In this document: positions 47,195 to 60,320 of the stretch, piece by piece
How positions within the stretch are numbered: position 1 is the stretch's first letter
How the letters are laid out: the number at the start of each line of letters is the position of its first letter
Origin: Andrena cerasifolii
Lineage: Eukaryota; Arthropoda; Insecta; Hymenoptera; Andrenidae
Assembly: GCF_050908995.1 (NCBI RefSeq)
Contig: NC_135123.1
Coordinates: 11,160,001-11,224,000 of the forward strand
Reading direction: 5' to 3'
Length of the DNA stretch: 64,000 nucleotides
Notes under the pieces: generated by a model
The model's input: only the letters and a program-made list of their open reading frames with translations
Database searches by the model: none
Told to the model about the DNA's origin: nothing
Translations under genes and position numbers: made by a program

Positions 47195-47199
47195 TAGGT

Positions 47200-50100
47200 A
47201 GTACCGAAGCGTTTCCAACACATTACCATATTTCCTCCAAATTCCCAAACTGTTCGGTGATTTACGAAAACCTTCCCACCTAAATACAATACATATACAT
47301 ATCCCATTGATACAGTATAGTAAGCGATCGTAAAAAAAAGGTAAATCGAATTTTTATATTAACACCAGGATAGATCCCAGTTTCCTTGAACTGACACGTA
47401 CGCGACAGAGCGGCGGATCCCGCGCTGGCTAACCTCCTTGCGGGCTAGTCTTCTCGAAAATCCCTCTAAATAAAGGGGCGGGAAAATAGAGCAGAGAACG
47501 GGACGTTGGGCCCGCTGAAAGAGCGCGGCCGTTGCATCGCCTCCCTCGATATCTCGCTCGCGACGCGACGCACCCTGCTATCTCGCGCTGCCACGTAGAA
47601 TATTCATAGCTCTCGGTGTGCGCCACTCGCTTCCGGCTGCTGGGGCGCGCACACCCTCCAGCCAGGATGTGACGTCTTGGCGAAAATCCGTAGCTACGCG
47701 ACGAGGGGCGTAACGTATGACGTTATTTTCGCGTGCTACGTGTCTCGAATAAAGCGGCCGGGGATAAATAAAAACCAGGGGGCTGGGGAGGAGCGCGAGG
47801 AAGCCGTGGAAAACGACTGGAACGGAAGCAGGAACGTATTCAGAATCGTATTGCGCTCCTTCTGCGCTCACTCCCCCTTAACGACTGCCGCCGCCGTGCA
47901 AGCGTTGGCATAATTCACAAAGGACACTCTGAATAATCTTCAGGGATATTCTGTGCGACGGGGAGAGGGTTGATGGCGTCGGAGTGCACGGGCAAACTGA
48001 TTCGAACGGGCGAAATAATGTGGAGGTAGTGGGACTCCCGGGGGAGGAAGGCGAGTTTGCATTTTCGGGGCGAGTGGAAGAGGCGAGGTTCATCGTTAGG
48101 CTGGCGTTTGGAAGGCGCGGAGGTGCCGACCTCGTAATAGTTTGTTTGTTAGACCGACCGATGTCGATTTTCGATAAAAACCAAGCGACAGTCTATCTGT
48201 TTCCCCTGGCGAATGTTTGCCATGCTTTCGACCACGATAAAAGCGTGGCTCTTTGCGCTTGCCCCGTTTGTAGGCACGTTTCTGTAAGCTGTTATCGGGG
48301 GACTCCGGTAGATCAATTGAATTACAGGTGCGCACATAGATCTGTTTCTCTTTTGCGGTGTAACGAGCGATATTCAACGAAATGCAGCTTTCAAAATTAT
48401 CACTACAGTCTTGTAACAGAAAATCGGAAATCCGGGAATTAAAAGAAATTATGAAATTTTGGGGATACGTAGAGGATGTATAGGTATTTATTGCGCGTTT
48501 CTTTTGCTGTCTACGTTCACTCTTAGGGGGCGAAATTGACCATTGATTAACCACAAATTAACCAAAGTTAATTCCCTAGCAGTGCGTTCGATGCCGAATA
48601 CTTTTATCCGGCGATCCCGGGGAATCCGCCGAGCCGCGGAACGTACCGTGGAGCATGGTGGAGGTTCCTGGCGGATCGATCCATCGGGAAGAAATATTAA
48701 ATTGAAACAGGGCCAACGCGATATAGAAGTCGCGGAAAAGTTTTTGCGCTCGGAGGGAGGCGCGAGTTCACCGGCCGCAAAAACCGCCGGGGAAAAATGG
48801 GAAAAAGTTTGGGCAACAAGCCGGCACGCCGGTGGAGCAGGACGGTTAGTGGATGGAGGACCGACCGCAGGAAAAATATTTTATAAATATTCCATCCCCG
48901 TGAGCGCGCACCTCGATAAACGGGGGCGAAGCAACGAGTATCGCTTTTACTGCTGGCTACACGAATTCGTTCCCGTTCTCCCACGCGCTCTATACTTTCC
49001 CGCTGAGAGCTATTAAATCGAGTCATCCTGCGGATTGTTCCTCGTGTCCCTCTGATCTGTACCGAAGGGCCGTTCGTGTCCGCCCGATTGTACTTCGTAC
49101 CAAATGGATCGCTTGTTCTACGGACACCAAGAGGGACGTTTTCACAGCTTCCATCAAATTTTAGCGCGACAGTTACAGCTACGCTTTAACCAATACAACT
49201 CCGCGTACATACTCCAATTTCTAATCCAAGGGTCCAGCGAAAGAATTGAACAGTCCCTGTAGAAAGTTTCCAGGAGAGAGAAGGAATTTCTGTGACTTGA
49301 AATTATTTACGCAATTTGATTTATTTTGATTGTTAAATACGCTTAAGTATACAATCAACCAGATGCATCACAAAATTGTCTGTTCTTTGCGTTAATATAG
49401 TCGAAACTCCGAAGTCATGAAAGGAAGAATTATATTCGTAGAAAACCTTGTATGTGACAAATCTTAGTTGCAGAGACAACTGATTGTGCCATTCATTTAA
49501 ATTCGCAAGCACTGTAAGTTGGATGTACCAGCGGTACCATCTTTCAGCGCTATTGGTAACTTATTTACAAAGGGAAATTGCCGGGTAGAACATGTTCCGA
49601 TAAATTTTCTTTCTTAATTCTGGCACTTACGGTGTTTTCTCCAAGGAAAGGTGCCCTTTGCCACCCACTCTACAGTAGCGTTGAAAAGAAATTGGTAAAA
49701 GTGGAGAGGTATAAGGAATTTAAAATTCACGTCCAATAGATCAGGTGTTGCAAGGGTACACTTAAACGAACACGTAAAAGTACGAGTACCGAACTTTCTT
49801 TTAACCACCGCTATAAATCAGCCTTCGCGTTTACCCAGGGGGACGGTAACGGGCGGCTGAATTCTTAATAACAGCGTTGCTGGCGCTCGTGATCGAGCGA
49901 TGTGTCGGAAAAATTAACGCACCAGAAGAATCTGGGAAGAAAATGCCGAGGCGAAAAAGCCCGGAGGGGACGTGCATGCAGCGGGGTGTTCATAGGGGTG
50001 GGTGGTAGACAGAGGGCGCGGGAGGGTGAAAGAGGATGGAAGAGGGTGAAAGACGGTCGGGTGTTTCCGGGCGGTTTCGGCTCCGGCCGCTGGGTCATTG

Positions 50101-52131
50101 GGTCAAATCTTCGGTTACATGGGGGTAGCCGTACACAGGGGCGGGCTGTACGCGTTCACAATGCAAACTTCAACCCTTAGCGGCGCGGCCGGCTCGTTAT
50201 TCGATGCACGACTATTTTTAGAAGTAGCGACCGCCTCCGTGTAAGAGGGAAGCCGAGTGGCCTCACGCCGGCCAGGTCGAGCCCGAATGAAAGATGAATA
50301 ACGCCCGGCATCGCGAGACCACGGTGCCCCGTAACCACCCGCCCTCCGCGCGCCACCACCCACCAGACGCTCCACCCGTCTCTGCTCTCCGGTTCGCACG
50401 CTCGTCACGCCGGTATCGATTCCAAAGGAGTCCTGTCAATTTTCCCCGATCCAGCCTCGGGTCTCGGGGGGTTGTTAACCCCTCCGACGTGGCTGTCGAT
50501 GCCAAACGGCCAATTGGATGTCGCGTCCCGATACGGGACGATCCGCCAATGTTTATTGAACTTTTGAAAGGCCGCCCGACGCGCTGCCGCGTTCCCGGGC
50601 CCGTCTGTCGCGCGACCGCGGCGCGAGCGGTCAGCGTATCTGGAGGCTGTAATAGAAAACAGAACAACGCGGCTCATCGAGAATGGAGACCGCCGCGCGG
50701 AGGAGGACAGACACGCCGAGCTTCCAGTGAAAAGGTTCGCGCGAAAAAGTTGGGGCTCGTGGAGTTTCACTCGAACTAACAAAGGCTGAACCTAATAAAG
50801 CGCGAATTCGCTGGAACGAAGGATGGAGGAGCTGGATCGGCAGAGAGAGAGAGACGAAGGGAGCGGAGAGTGGCGAAGAAGGCCAGAGTGGTTGGAAGAC
50901 AAATTGCTAGGCTATATCGGGGCCGAGTGAATTGCATTATTTGTTGGGCGGCGGGGGATTTTCAGGGAATTAACAAAAAGGCGACCGCGCCGGAATCGGG
51001 CCGCGATAATTCCGCTCCAACGTCCAGCCGTGGCGTTCCGCGACGGACTTCCGCCGAAATCGCGTCTATTCGCGGACCGAAGCTCGTTAAACAAATTAAG
51101 CCCTCGGTGTGCGCTCTCCAGCCGGAGTGTCGCAATTAAAAATCGCCCCGGGAAAACCTCGAGAGTGTCACTGAATTACGAACAATATTAATAAATGTCA
51201 GTTTCGCGTCGCCGGTATCGGTCAACTGAAATGTCACCGCGCCGCGTCGCAATTCCGTGGCGCAGCAGCTAGCCGAACAAAGAAAATAGATCCGCGGGGC
51301 GATCGGATAAAAATGTCAGAGAGCTCCTTCGCGAATTGGGAGTATTTCAACGGTTCTACGCTGTCTCCGCTGCTCCCGCCGCGGCCTTTTCAATCGCGCA
51401 AGGGAAGCAGCCCGGAGGACGACGAAGCTCGTCCTTATTCCTGGCAAGCAGCGCCGGAGAGATTGCTGCCCGAAGAAAGTGGAGCGCGACAAAAGTCGTT
51501 AGTATCCCGGTGAAAAATTGGCCAAGAATTCGGGACGACCCGCTGGCCAGCCGGGCAATTAGCTAAGCGACGGGGATTTGAATGAATCTCAATCGGGACT
51601 GGAGGTGGGAGGGACTAGTGTCCTCTTCTTTTCGTCGAGTCGCTACTTCAACGCCTCTACGACAGTTCCTCTCGTCGCGAAGCAGAGACGAGGGGTGTTT
51701 CTGCGAAATGGGCCAGGTTAGATCAACGATGCTGCACCCTCGACGTCCAGCGCCGTACAGAAACAGCGCACAGAACTGACAAAACCCTCGCTGACAAAAC
51801 ACCCTCGGACACACGTTGCTTAATATCGTTGTAATTGTACGTCGACCGGGGCGGAGAAGCTCAGTTGAAGGGGAAATAGTTTTTAATTCTTTTTGAGTCA
51901 ACGATGGAGGATCCTGTTCACAGTGGTGGGCTTTCGAGCAATTTACAGTACATATTCGTTAAGTGTTCACCACTCCGGACCGGGCAGGAACACACAACGT
52001 GTAGGAGGCCACGAATTTCAGCTCGAGCTGGCTTGTTTATCGCTTGTAAATATGTTTTGCCGACCGCGGCAATCGGCAGTCGAAGGAAAGGGAAACGAGC
52101 AAGAAAGGGTGAGAGGGAATGATATCTTTAT
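47200..52131. other. Intronic stretch without a supported gene
   Basis: GC-rich segments with chance open frames (for example 50263-50782 on both strands) but no domain, splice-bounded exon or element ends. The GC-rich parts could hold regulatory DNA. Confidence 0.35.
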
Positions 52132-52209
52132 GATTTGGATCATATTGAGTCGTTCTCATATCGTAAGAACGACAGTCGAATATGAGAATGACTCAATATG
52201 ATCCAAATC
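52132..52209. ncRNA. Near-perfect 30-bp hairpin, candidate small-RNA precursor
   Basis: The left arm 52132-52161 and right arm 52180-52209 pair at 29 of 30 positions (the odd one can form G-U) around an 18-nt loop. The stem contains GAGTCGTTCTCATAT. Total length of 78 nt fits a miRNA precursor, but pairing this perfect is also typical of a very young small foldback element. I recognise no known miRNA seed. Confidence 0.4.
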
Positions 52210-53443
52210 ACATCCTGTTTGGTCTTATTTTCATCAGAAGAACCTCATTGATATGTTAAAAATATTTTCTTAAGAATGAAACCAAAAATTTAAACATTTA
52301 ATTTGTCATTAAGCTTGTGGCCTTTTAATGAATTATAATTGGCTTGTTTCGACTCCTATTGCCTTTCACGCTTGACTGGTTCCGAGGGAGATCCCTCTAG
52401 TTGGTGAGACGAGGCGACGAGCATATAATGAATATTCCTGGCGAGCATATAACGAATATTTACTGTACTGCTTCGCTGCGAGAGAAGAGGAGCAGTCCTA
52501 AACATTCGATCCTCTCCGGATCTTAAAAACCACGCGACGAGAGCACACCCCATCTCCTGGCCGCTCTTAGACGTCTCCCAAACACCTCAAAAGTCATCCA
52601 AACCTTTGCCAGTCGGTTTAAACAGATAGGCGATATACTCGCCTACGTGCGAAACAATCTATTAATCTCCCTCAGCGAACATCGAACCCAACAGCTCCCA
52701 ATCTCGTACTTTCATTATTCACCCCTAGATTTCTCCTGTGATCAATGGGAGAAAGTTGCTCGAGCTGCCTCGAACCCAGCCAATCTAGAGTTAGACTCTA
52801 GATTCAAGACTAATGAACGCCCAGCGAATTAACCGGCTGGCAAGCCGTGCCGCTAGCGCGTTCCCCGTGTTTTCAGCCCTCTTCACAATGGACCGCTCGC
52901 CGCGTGCAACCCCTTCGCGCGTAGGACGCCAATTCGCCAGTGTCGATTCGGAGAATACGCAGCGACACAGATAATGGCCCCCTTTCACGTTACTAACGTG
53001 GTGGGCAGAGAAATTCTTAGGGAAACTGCAGCGTTCTTACCGATGCAATGGAACGCAATGGGGCATGGTTGTCGTTCACGTTCAAGCTCTCTGGTAATCG
53101 TTCGTTCTGGTGCGACGCGTGTTTGTCGATATTATTTTCGAGCGTGCCCGGATTGCCAATTAACGCGATCCCGCGCGGATTTGTCCCCTGTGGCAGCAAT
53201 TCCTCCAATTAAGCGTCCCGAAATGACGTTACATAATAGATCGATTAACAAATGACGGTTGATTCGTGCAACAGCCGTGTCAGCGTCTCCCTGGGGGTCT
53301 GTCGCATTGCTTGGGCTCGAAATTGCGTTAAGGAAAGTGGAATTTGGCTGGGCTGCTCTGGTATTAATTCTCGAGTGGTCGCGATAGCATCGTGCTGCTT
53401 CTTTGTTATCAAGGCACCGCCATTGTTTACGCATAAATTTTTA
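52210..53443. other. Intronic stretch without a supported feature
   Basis: A short direct repeat (GCGAGCATATAA-like) lies at about 52418-52450. Nothing else is supported. Confidence 0.35.
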
Positions 53444-53564
53444 TGCAACTTCGTAGGTAGATAGGGAGCTGAAAAATATATCACGCGTGTTCGACCGTTT
53501 GCTCGGACACCCAATGGTTTACGAGATGTTTAGCAATAATTCCATATCCACCTACGAAGTTGCA
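53444..53564. repeat. Inverted repeat of 20 bp with 81-bp spacer
   Basis: TGCAACTTCGTAGGTAGATA at 53444-53463 is matched inversely at 53545-53564 with one difference. It may be a small foldback element or a stem-loop; no flanking duplication is seen. Confidence 0.55.
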
Positions 53565-54662
53565 CTAAAATTGGCGCGTGACAGGATTAGTCGGAATACA
53601 TCTCCTTCGCAGTACCTTCCTATGTAACCCTACACCTTTGTTTCCTCTTTGCGGCTCGACAGTTATTTATTATATTAGTTACTTGCCAACTTCCTTCTTG
53701 CCTCCTTCGGCAAAGCGTTACATCGTTCTCGCGATAGACGCGACCGCTCCAGGGTTAAGAATAGAGTAGGAAGGTTGCCGGTGACAGTGTCTCGTTTCCA
53801 CGCAATGGTAATTAACAACAGGTCGAGGGTAGAAACTGGAACGCCCGGGCGATTCTTTGCCGAGAGGAAGCTGAGAAGATTCTCGGTGGCAGAAGTTGAA
53901 TAGGTCAGTTGGAACCACCGTCTTCTAGCATAATTCTCGTCTCGAGTGCCATTACACGCACCTGCTGAGCTCGCAAGGACAGCTCGCCCCCTCTCGTTAA
54001 TTTCGATTCCACGCGCACTTGGAACGTCGTTACCCGCCCGCTAATTGGCTCCCACGCACAGTATTTCGGGTTAATTGGAAAACGAAGGGTCGAATCTCGT
54101 GGACGCAGCGAACAGAACTCTCCTTTCACCTTTCACTTCGACACTTCGCCCTGGTGCCGCGAGCATAATCGACCTTTAACACCCTTGATCGCTTGAAATC
54201 AATATCATTAATCGTCTTTATCACTCGGCGGGAGTGTACAGGAGAAGCCTGTGATAAATTTACAAGAAACTCCACGAATTCGCAGCACAGTTTCAAAATC
54301 GAAACGTGCAAATAGAGAATCCAGCTTGTCCCAAAACTGTGGATGAAGAGAAAGGATTCGGAGACACAGATTTGGAGCTTTCCCCGTATGTACTCTGCTG
54401 TACATGCTCGCGGTACATCCCTCCGCGTACACGGGGCAGGCTAGACAGAATTTGCATGAGGAAAATAGCTGAAGCCACCCCGAGTCCCAGGCACGAGTGC
54501 ACGTGGGCGAATAATTAATCGACCAAATTGCTAGGTAAAATGGTAACAACGCTCTGACATTTCCCTCGAGCTCCTTAACCGTTGTAAATATAGAGGAATC
54601 CTCTTTCCCGCGCCCTTCCGCCCAAAAGAGTCTTCCACGCTTTCCTTCCAGCCGTATCGACA
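53565..54662. other. Intronic stretch without a supported gene
   Basis: Short open frames only; no domain, exon or repeat could be supported. Confidence 0.35.
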
Positions 54663-54667
54663 CGCTG

Positions 54668-55047
54668 CACAGTGGTCTAATTCGCCAAAAAGCGGGCCAA
54701 AATATGAAGGCATCTTCCGATTTCTACAAAAATTGGTATACAAGGGTTTTCGAGGTCGCTGATATCAAATGTGTCATCGAAAATATAAAATTCATAATGG
54801 AGGATGTAATACCGCTTGCATAAATAATGTCTATTACGTTTTTTTTTTCGTAAAACGTGATGATTTCTCTGTTTTCGCTCAAAAAAGAAGCATTCAAAAT
54901 AATGAATTAAGTATAATTTCATTTTAGAAGATTTTTTAAAATAGTTTGCATACAATGTATATAACAAATGTGCCATAGTAGCAAAACGCTGTTTTATACT
55001 TTGAAAATAGCATTTTAGCCAGCTTTTTGGCGAATTAGACCACTGTG
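54668..55047. mobile_element. CACAGTGG-ended MITE with 5-bp duplication (380 bp)
   Basis: Inverted ends of about 36 bp start CACAGTGGTCTAATTCGCCA and differ at two positions. A perfect direct repeat cgctg flanks it (54663-54667, 55048-55052). The interior is very AT-rich. The first eight bases and the duplication length equal those of the element at 32012-32405, and the target is its reverse complement. Confidence 0.85.
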
Positions 55048-55052
55048 CGCTG

Positions 55053-58000
55053 CCTCCACAAAACCTGCGAAGAAGAGGGTGGAAAGAACCAACAGAACGC
55101 ATTATGCGCCACATAATAAAAAACTATATCGCACGCTTAATAATAAAGGAATCCCGCTTCCACGTTAATAAAATGTAAATGTAATCCTTTGTTTTCTACT
55201 CCGCAAAGGCAATACATATTAAATAGAAAGCAGGTGCACAAAATTTGAGGGACAAAAATTTCCTCGCTCCGGCCCTGGGTGGAAGCAAGTCCTAGAACGA
55301 GCAGAAACACGTCGGCGGGGGATAAAATATACATTGGAGGGTGGAAGAGGAGAATGACGAAGTGGAGCGGTTTCAAAAATGGAGTGGCTAAGAATAGAGA
55401 ATACTTAAGGGCGCGCGGGGGATGATAAAAATCGCCGGGGGTAGATGCACGGCGGTGGAAGGAAACGGGGGGGACGTACAGAGGAGAGGATGTGGGAATT
55501 ATCGACTCCCGAAGTCTCGTAACGAGAGGGAACCCGCCGTCTTGGGCCACGAGCAATCGTACACCGCTGAAATACCCCCGAAATTCCGAGAATTCCCCGC
55601 GGGGCTCGCCGCGCTTTTTATCATTTTAATATCCGACTGCTTTCATTCGAGGCCGAGCGCGCCGGCTCGCGTGCCCCCGGAGAATGTGGAATCGGATTCT
55701 AACCGACTTCGGCCGCTTTATTACGGGAAATAAAGTTGCCAGCGAGACGCGACGGAAATCGTGGAGACGTAACTCGATTAAATGGCAGGGAACGATCGTC
55801 CTCGAGTCTGCTTTTAAATCACTAATGCCCTGGTCTTGTTCCCCGCTGCTTTCGCGCTTCTTTGCTACCCGAGTCAGCAATATTTGATGGCATAAGGAAA
55901 TTCGTCGCCGAAGTGGACTTCCTGTTTTACGATCGAACGTGTTCGTCTCGAGAAGTCCGAGTTAATTTCGGGGGAAAGGACATGGTTCAGGCTCAGATTG
56001 GCCTTGACACTTTCACCCGCACGTGTATAATCCCTAGCACGCAATATTAATTCGTACCCACAGGGCTGCTCGAAATGCTCGCTCCTGCGCGCGAATAAAT
56101 CGACTGAAGATCGCGGGTAGTTGCGATAAGGAAGGGGAAGTAGCTAAGCAGGGAGGAAATCAGGCGTCAGTGTATTCGCAAATAAGATTCGCCGGCGGAA
56201 GGGGATGAAAAGGCCGAGCTGGCCATTTATCAGGGATGAATTAATTGACGTCGACGCTGCATCCCCCGTTAGCCTGATGCATCTCCGCAGCGGCACTTCG
56301 TCATCGCCCTAGAAACCTGCTGAAAACTCGGCGGCTGAAGAAAGGATGCAAACATCCCCTTTGAATCCGCGGAGCGAAAATTCGGAAGACTTGGAAATTA
56401 ATCCGCACGCGAGAGCTCGTAGCCTCGCACGCGACAGACACCTCTAATTCCCCATTTCTCGAGCAATCTTCCTCCCACCCCAAAATGTGTCAGCAGCCAA
56501 CCACCCCCCCCCCCCCCTCCACCTGCATCGCCGCGTTTGAAAGAAGTCTCTGATTTCTGGAGCGAAAAGTATTTACAGGCGACAATGCCGGGGTAAGTCG
56601 ACAACGTGAAAGACCGTAATGCGAGAAGACGCAGGTGGGAGAGGGCGGCGGCGATGAATCAGGGTGAAAAGAGCACGGAGAAGAGGGCAGACAATACGCT
56701 CGTCGATGTCGCCGCCCCGTCGGCAGCGCGATCATCCCCCCGACTTGACATGAATTTTCCTCCAAAGCTGTCGCTATTTTCGGGGATGCCGTCCGCGGAA
56801 GGCGGCGGCGAAAGGGGGACAGGGGATCAAGGAAGAGGAGCGGAAGCCGTGTTTTTGTCGACCCGCGCCATTCACTCACCCGTAAACACCAGAACCTAGG
56901 GCGCAAGAACGACCCTCGACAACCCTTGCGCCCTGCGACCTTTGACTCGCGTGCACCGCCGTTGATCTCGACGCCAGCGCACAAACTTTCCTCCCTCTTT
57001 TGAGGGAGGAGAACGACTAAAGGCCCCTCACCTGTGCCCCACGCGTCGCTGCCAAACAGTAGGAGAAAGAGGCGGCAAGTGTGTTTGCGTCGCGGGAGTA
57101 GCAGCTTCTAGAATTGAAGGGTGTGGTTTATTATTTATCGTTAACTTGCCAGGCGGCAGAATGGAAACGGACGGAGTTACGAGCGCAACTGCTCGCGTTA
57201 CTGCTGGCTAGCATGAATTAAGAACACCCCTTCCCCTGCTTAGAGGGAGCAATATTATTCCACGGACTCGTATAATTCATAAACAACGATACACGCGATA
57301 CCGCAGCCCCCTTCTTCTTCATCCACCCCTTGAGAAATGATCGCGAATTTTTTCACCGCGTTCTCCTTGAACTTTCCTCCTCTTCACCGTTCCTTAGCGA
57401 ATCGCAGTGCGCTCTTCGGGGGAGCATTCTCCGAGGCGCCTTCCCCCCCGGAATCGCGCTCAAGCCCGCGTACGGTCGCAACAATGCCCAACGAGCTTCC
57501 GTTCGCCGATAGAATCTTCCGCTGAGAGTACACGGAGACAATCTGCATTTTTTTAAATTAGTTTCTCCGCGATCGCTTGCCCCCACCCTCGAGCCTCGCG
57601 GAACAATCGAAATGCAGCGGAGCCGAGTGGAGAATCGAAGCAGGACCCTCGCGATTCAACGAAACCGGAAATCGGCGACTGGAGCTTCTTTTGTTCGCTA
57701 GGGAGGCTTGCATTCTTTGACGCCGCGCTCGTTGGTAATTGAATTCCATTGGCTTCGCTTCTCCCTCGTTTCCCCCTTATCCTTCGTTGAATATGGACGA
57801 ACCCTCCTTGAGGGTCCTCCGAGGGAAGCTCAGGATTTTTCGCAGGCGGCCTGCGTATCGCTGAAATATCGCCTCGTGGCTCGGCGTTTTATTGTTTCCT
57901 CTGCGACGCTTCTCACGCGACAGAATCCCGCCGAGCGAGTAATGCTCGCCGAAGGGACTATATACGGGTCGTTCGTACAAGCCGCGGGGGTTGTCACCGG

Positions 58001-59414
58001 AATTCGAGCCGCCGAGATCAGCCTTGGGGCCGATTTCCATCCAGCCGCGACGGGCGACACGCGATCCGCCGGCTCCGTGCTTGTAATCGGTGCAGTTTCG
58101 CTTTTTCGCGGTGGAACGGAGGCCCCAAGGGGAAGGCGATGGCGGTGCGTGCCGCGGCCGATAAAATCCTCCGAGTCTTTGGGGGAGAGAACATTTTGTT
58201 CCCGAGCGTGCGTCGCGTGCGTTTCGAAGGGCCGGGCGGTACCAACGCCGCGGCACCTTTCGAAATTCGCCCCCTTACGTAACAATCGCGACGATCTCTG
58301 GCCACGATCGGGCCTCGATCCCACAGCCACTGAGAACTGGAGCTGCAAGTTTCAGTAGGAATTCCCCGAGTTTGATAGCCTTCGATCAAGTAACTTTTCG
58401 CCTTTACCTTGGTGGAGAAATTTCGTAGCCACTTTTGTCTCTCGGTCTCCCGCTTCTAACACAGCAAGGCTAAATCGTCAGCCGCCTGCATTCCCTTTAC
58501 TCGACACGGTGCTTTTTAGCTTCCAATTAAAATTCTTATAAATTGTATCAAATTTTTAATCCTCCAATTAAATTTTAATGTAACATATCGAGTTACTTAA
58601 TTTTCAATTAAAATGAAGGAGTGTGACTGCTAAATGGAGTATTTTGATGAAATGCATGCGTACAAATTTTACTATTGCTGTATTAATTTATAAATATATA
58701 TAAATAAGCTTCGTCTTCTTCCTTGTTCATTGGAACAGACTGATAGAGGAGAAGGTACATGGTACACGGAAACGGACGAGTGCAAACAGCGGAGGGAACG
58801 GTTCCCCGTGCAGCAATCTATTCGATACGATTAATTCTCGAAGGCTCTCCCTCGGGATGCAATTACAATGACTACAAACGTGCACGGAAAATATTACTTT
58901 TTTTATATCGCCGGGGTGCTGTTTCGTTTGCACAAGAACGGGGCGAGCAACCCTCTAATTGCAATTTTCCTTCCGCTCTCGGTAGATACCTAGGGGTTGG
59001 CAATCTCTCGGCGTTCACTTTATTCCACGCAGGCCGTGTGTTTCGCTGTTTCCTTCGGACGGTTCGCCAGCGAAATTCGCCTGGCCCCGGACTACGCGAC
59101 GGAGCGTCCCCTGCAAACATATCAAGTATGTGCGGACACGTAGCCCGGCCGGCCATTATTCGCGGGAATCGTCCGGCCTCCTAATAACGGAGATACCGTC
59201 GTTGATTCGGTTATCTCGTCGGCATTCACGGGATCGTTCCGCGTTCCGTATTCACCAATGAATATCGGCAATTTTCAATGATCGCTCGGCGTATGCACAA
59301 TGCTCGGACGAAAGTCTATTAAATTCCAGTCGATTCTTCGCCCGGGCACAATGAGCATGGCGCTTCGTTTATCGTCGCTACTGCCTGCCCATCCTTTGCT
59401 GCCATTCGTCGTGC
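55053..59414. other. Intronic stretch without a supported gene; C14 run at 56504-56517
   Basis: GC-rich sequence with chance frames, including long ones on both strands at 57708-58389, and no recognised domain. A run of 14 C (56504-56517) interrupts AC-rich sequence. Near 55270, TCCGGCCCTGG resembles an end of a transposon remnant. Confidence 0.35.
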
Positions 59415-60320
59415 TCCTTGATTCTTTTAGAAGTATTCGAAGGACTCGAATGCATATAGTATTCTAATACTATTGTGCAGGTATGTTATAGTGTTCGTGG
59501 AAAATTAAGGAGAAGAGACGCAACTGGATTTCCAGTAATTTATGGTTCGAGATCGTTATAAGGAATCAGAATATAGCATTCCAATGCTCTGCATTGTATT
59601 GTATTCGTTGTGGAAAATTAGGAAAAGAAAGCACAACTGGATTTCCAGTATTATATGGTTAAGTTTCGTTATAAGGAATCGGAATACAGCATTCCAATGC
59701 TCTGAACAGTATTCTAATGCTCTGCATAGTATTGTATTCGTTGTGGAAAATTAAGAAAAGAAAGCACAAGTGGATTTCCAGTAATTTATGGTTAGATCTC
59801 GTTATAAGGAATCAGAATATAGCATTCCAATGCTCTGCATTGTATTGTGTTCGTTGTGGAAAATTAGGAAAAGAAAGCACAACTGGATTTCCAGTAATTT
59901 ATGTTTACGTTTCGTTATAAGGAAACAGAATACAGCATTCCAATGCTCTGCATCGAATTCTAATGCTCTGCATAGTATTGTATTCGTTGTGGAAAACTAG
60001 GAAAAGAAAGCACAACTGGATTTCCAGTAATTTATGTTTACGTTTCGTTATAAGGAATCAGAATACAGCATTCCAACGCTCTGCATAGTATTGTATTCGT
60101 TGTGGAAAATTAAGAAAAGAAAACACAGCTGGATTTCCAGTAATTTATGGTTACGTTTCGTTATAAGGAATCGGAATATATTTTCACAATGTTATGAACA
60201 GTATTCTAATGCTATATCGCAGTTCTTTTCTGGAACGTTAAAACATAGAAAGCACAACTGGGTTTCCATTATTTCCCAGTAGATTGTGATTATGTTTCGT
60301 TATAAGGAATCACGTTCAAA
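59415..60320. repeat. Tandem array of about 113/133-bp units, seven copies
   Basis: The landmark CTGGATTTCCAGTA or a variant occurs at 59524, 59637, 59770, 59883, 60016, 60129 and 60258. Spacings are 113, 133, 113, 133, 113 and 129 bp. The long units carry an extra 20-bp segment of the type CTCTGAACAGTATTCTAATG. The alternation gives a higher-order period of 246 bp. A decayed unit precedes the first landmark. Open frames through the array are a by-product of repetition. Confidence 0.9.

Noticed and set aside
54677..55114. 145-codon minus-strand frame as a transposase remnant
   Set aside because: It extends through an AT-rich MITE interior, has Phe/Tyr/Lys-rich composition, and shows no catalytic motif.
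57708..58358. 216-codon plus-strand frame overlapped by three minus-strand frames
   Set aside because: Open on both strands in GC-rich DNA; no motif or splice context.
59542..60282. Several 60-80 codon frames with similar peptides
   Set aside because: They are translations of the 113/133-bp tandem array, not a gene family.
59415..60320. CRISPR array
   Set aside because: The units are tandem copies more than 100 bp long without unique spacers, and the DNA is eukaryotic.
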